A stretch of DNA of 5,510 nucleotides. Origin: Planctomycetota bacterium (lineage in GTDB: Bacteria; Planctomycetota; GCA-002687715). The stretch spans positions 1 through 5,510 of the forward strand of contig JABSRK010000250.1 of NCBI GenBank assembly GCA_013213915.1, written 5' to 3'. The position numbers were made by a program, and so were the translations under genes. The notes beneath the pieces were generated by a model that was given only the letters and a program-made list of their open reading frames with translations, had not been told where the DNA came from and made no database searches. Within the stretch, counting starts at the first letter, position 1, and every line of letters begins with the position of its first letter. Below are positions 5,088 through 5,510 of this stretch, one piece after another.

Positions 5088-5510
5088 TCAGCCGCCCGAG
5101 CTCGCCGCTGACGCGGCGGATGTCGACGCGATCATGGCGGCGGCCTGGGCGTCGAGGATCGACTGCAACTGGAGGAGCTGGGCGGTGTCGAGGATGTCCG
5201 CAACCGAGTCACGGGCGAGCTCGAGGAAGGCCGTACCGCAGGAGAGGCTGAAGGAGATCTCCTTGCCCGGTCGGGGACGCAGGGCGGCGATCTTCTCACG
5301 GTGGTCGAGGACACAGCCGACCACGTTGTCAGGTGGGGCGTCGACGAAACTCAGGACCGCCATCTCGTCGTAGTCACCGCCGTGCATCCACAGGCCGTGT
5401 TGCTTGAAGGCATGAAAGAGAGCGTCGAAGCGGTCGATGGCCACGCGGTCTTCAACGGGATTGAAGAACATGAGGTGGGACGCCCGTTGCAGGCGGTCCC
5501 CGCGGGAGTA
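5088..5510 (-). CDS. Unrecognised protein, C-terminal 140 residues (5' end outside window)
   Basis: The minus-strand frame is open to the right edge (first visible codons read YSRGDRLQRASHL), so the ATG at 5471 is probably internal. The visible part has a mixed, globular-looking composition (VAIDRFDALFHAFKQHGLW, later NVVGCVLDHREKIAAL, then FLELARDSVADILD), which favours it over the Arg/Ser/Trp-rich opposite frame. It ends in an amphipathic helix (DTAQLLQLQSILDAQ) and a low-complexity Ala/Ser tail, SAASAASSGG. No signal peptide or membrane segment can be judged without the N-terminus. I do not recognise a family or catalytic motif. It is upstream of and co-directional with the propeller gene, 119 bp from that gene's start, so co-transcription is possible but unproven. 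Confidence 0.6.
   Translation of the reverse strand, partial: YSRGDRLQRASHLMFFNPVEDRVAIDRFDALFHAFKQHGLWMHGGDYDEMAVLSFVDAPPDNVVGCVLDHREKIAALRPRPGKEISFSLSCGTAFLELARDSVADILDTAQLLQLQSILDAQAAAMIASTSAASAASSGG

Noticed and set aside
5029..5373. Plus-strand open frame opposite the rightmost gene
   Set aside because: The composition is rich in Arg, Ser and Trp and looks like an antisense shadow. The opposite frame is longer, stays open to the window edge and reads as a globular protein.

Overview
The window is GC-rich and gene-dense, with G/C strongly preferred at third codon positions. It carries two partial and four complete protein-coding genes. No RNA gene, insertion sequence or CRISPR array is visible. 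The source is probably a free-living, high-GC, Gram-negative-type bacterium. The secreted NHL/PAL-like propeller and the secreted charged repeat protein with a G-x-I-S-R-E-D motif recall Planctomycetes and related environmental lineages. That placement is an impression from protein style, not a demonstrated assignment.

Left part, + strand. Positions 1-998 hold the C-terminal half of an SMC/Rad50-like ATPase: a long charged coiled coil, then an ABC-type head with signature, Walker B and H-loop. A 167-bp gap follows. It has hairpin potential and, on the minus strand, a short stretch with coding-like base use that may be a gene remnant. Next are a small exported protein with two similar alpha/beta halves (1166-1828), a long-form cysteine synthase (1930-3006) and an exported Lys/Arg/Asp/Glu-rich protein with three internal repeats (3056-3859). 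These three genes are co-directional with gaps of 101 and 49 bp and could share transcripts. No functional link between them is evident.

Right part, - strand. A 77-bp convergent gap (3860-3936) contains an imperfect 15-bp hairpin, a plausible shared terminator. A signal-peptide-bearing NHL/six-bladed propeller (3937-4968) resembles peptidyl-alpha-hydroxyglycine alpha-amidating lyase (PAL) and keeps candidates for its three zinc histidines. Upstream of it on the same strand, 5088-5510 is the C-terminal part of an unrecognised protein that runs off the window.

I see no clear new multi-gene system. The items most worth a second look are the mosaic repeat gene, the PAL-like histidine set, the possible minus-strand remnant at about 995-1110, and the truncated SMC-like ATPase, whose partners lie outside the window.
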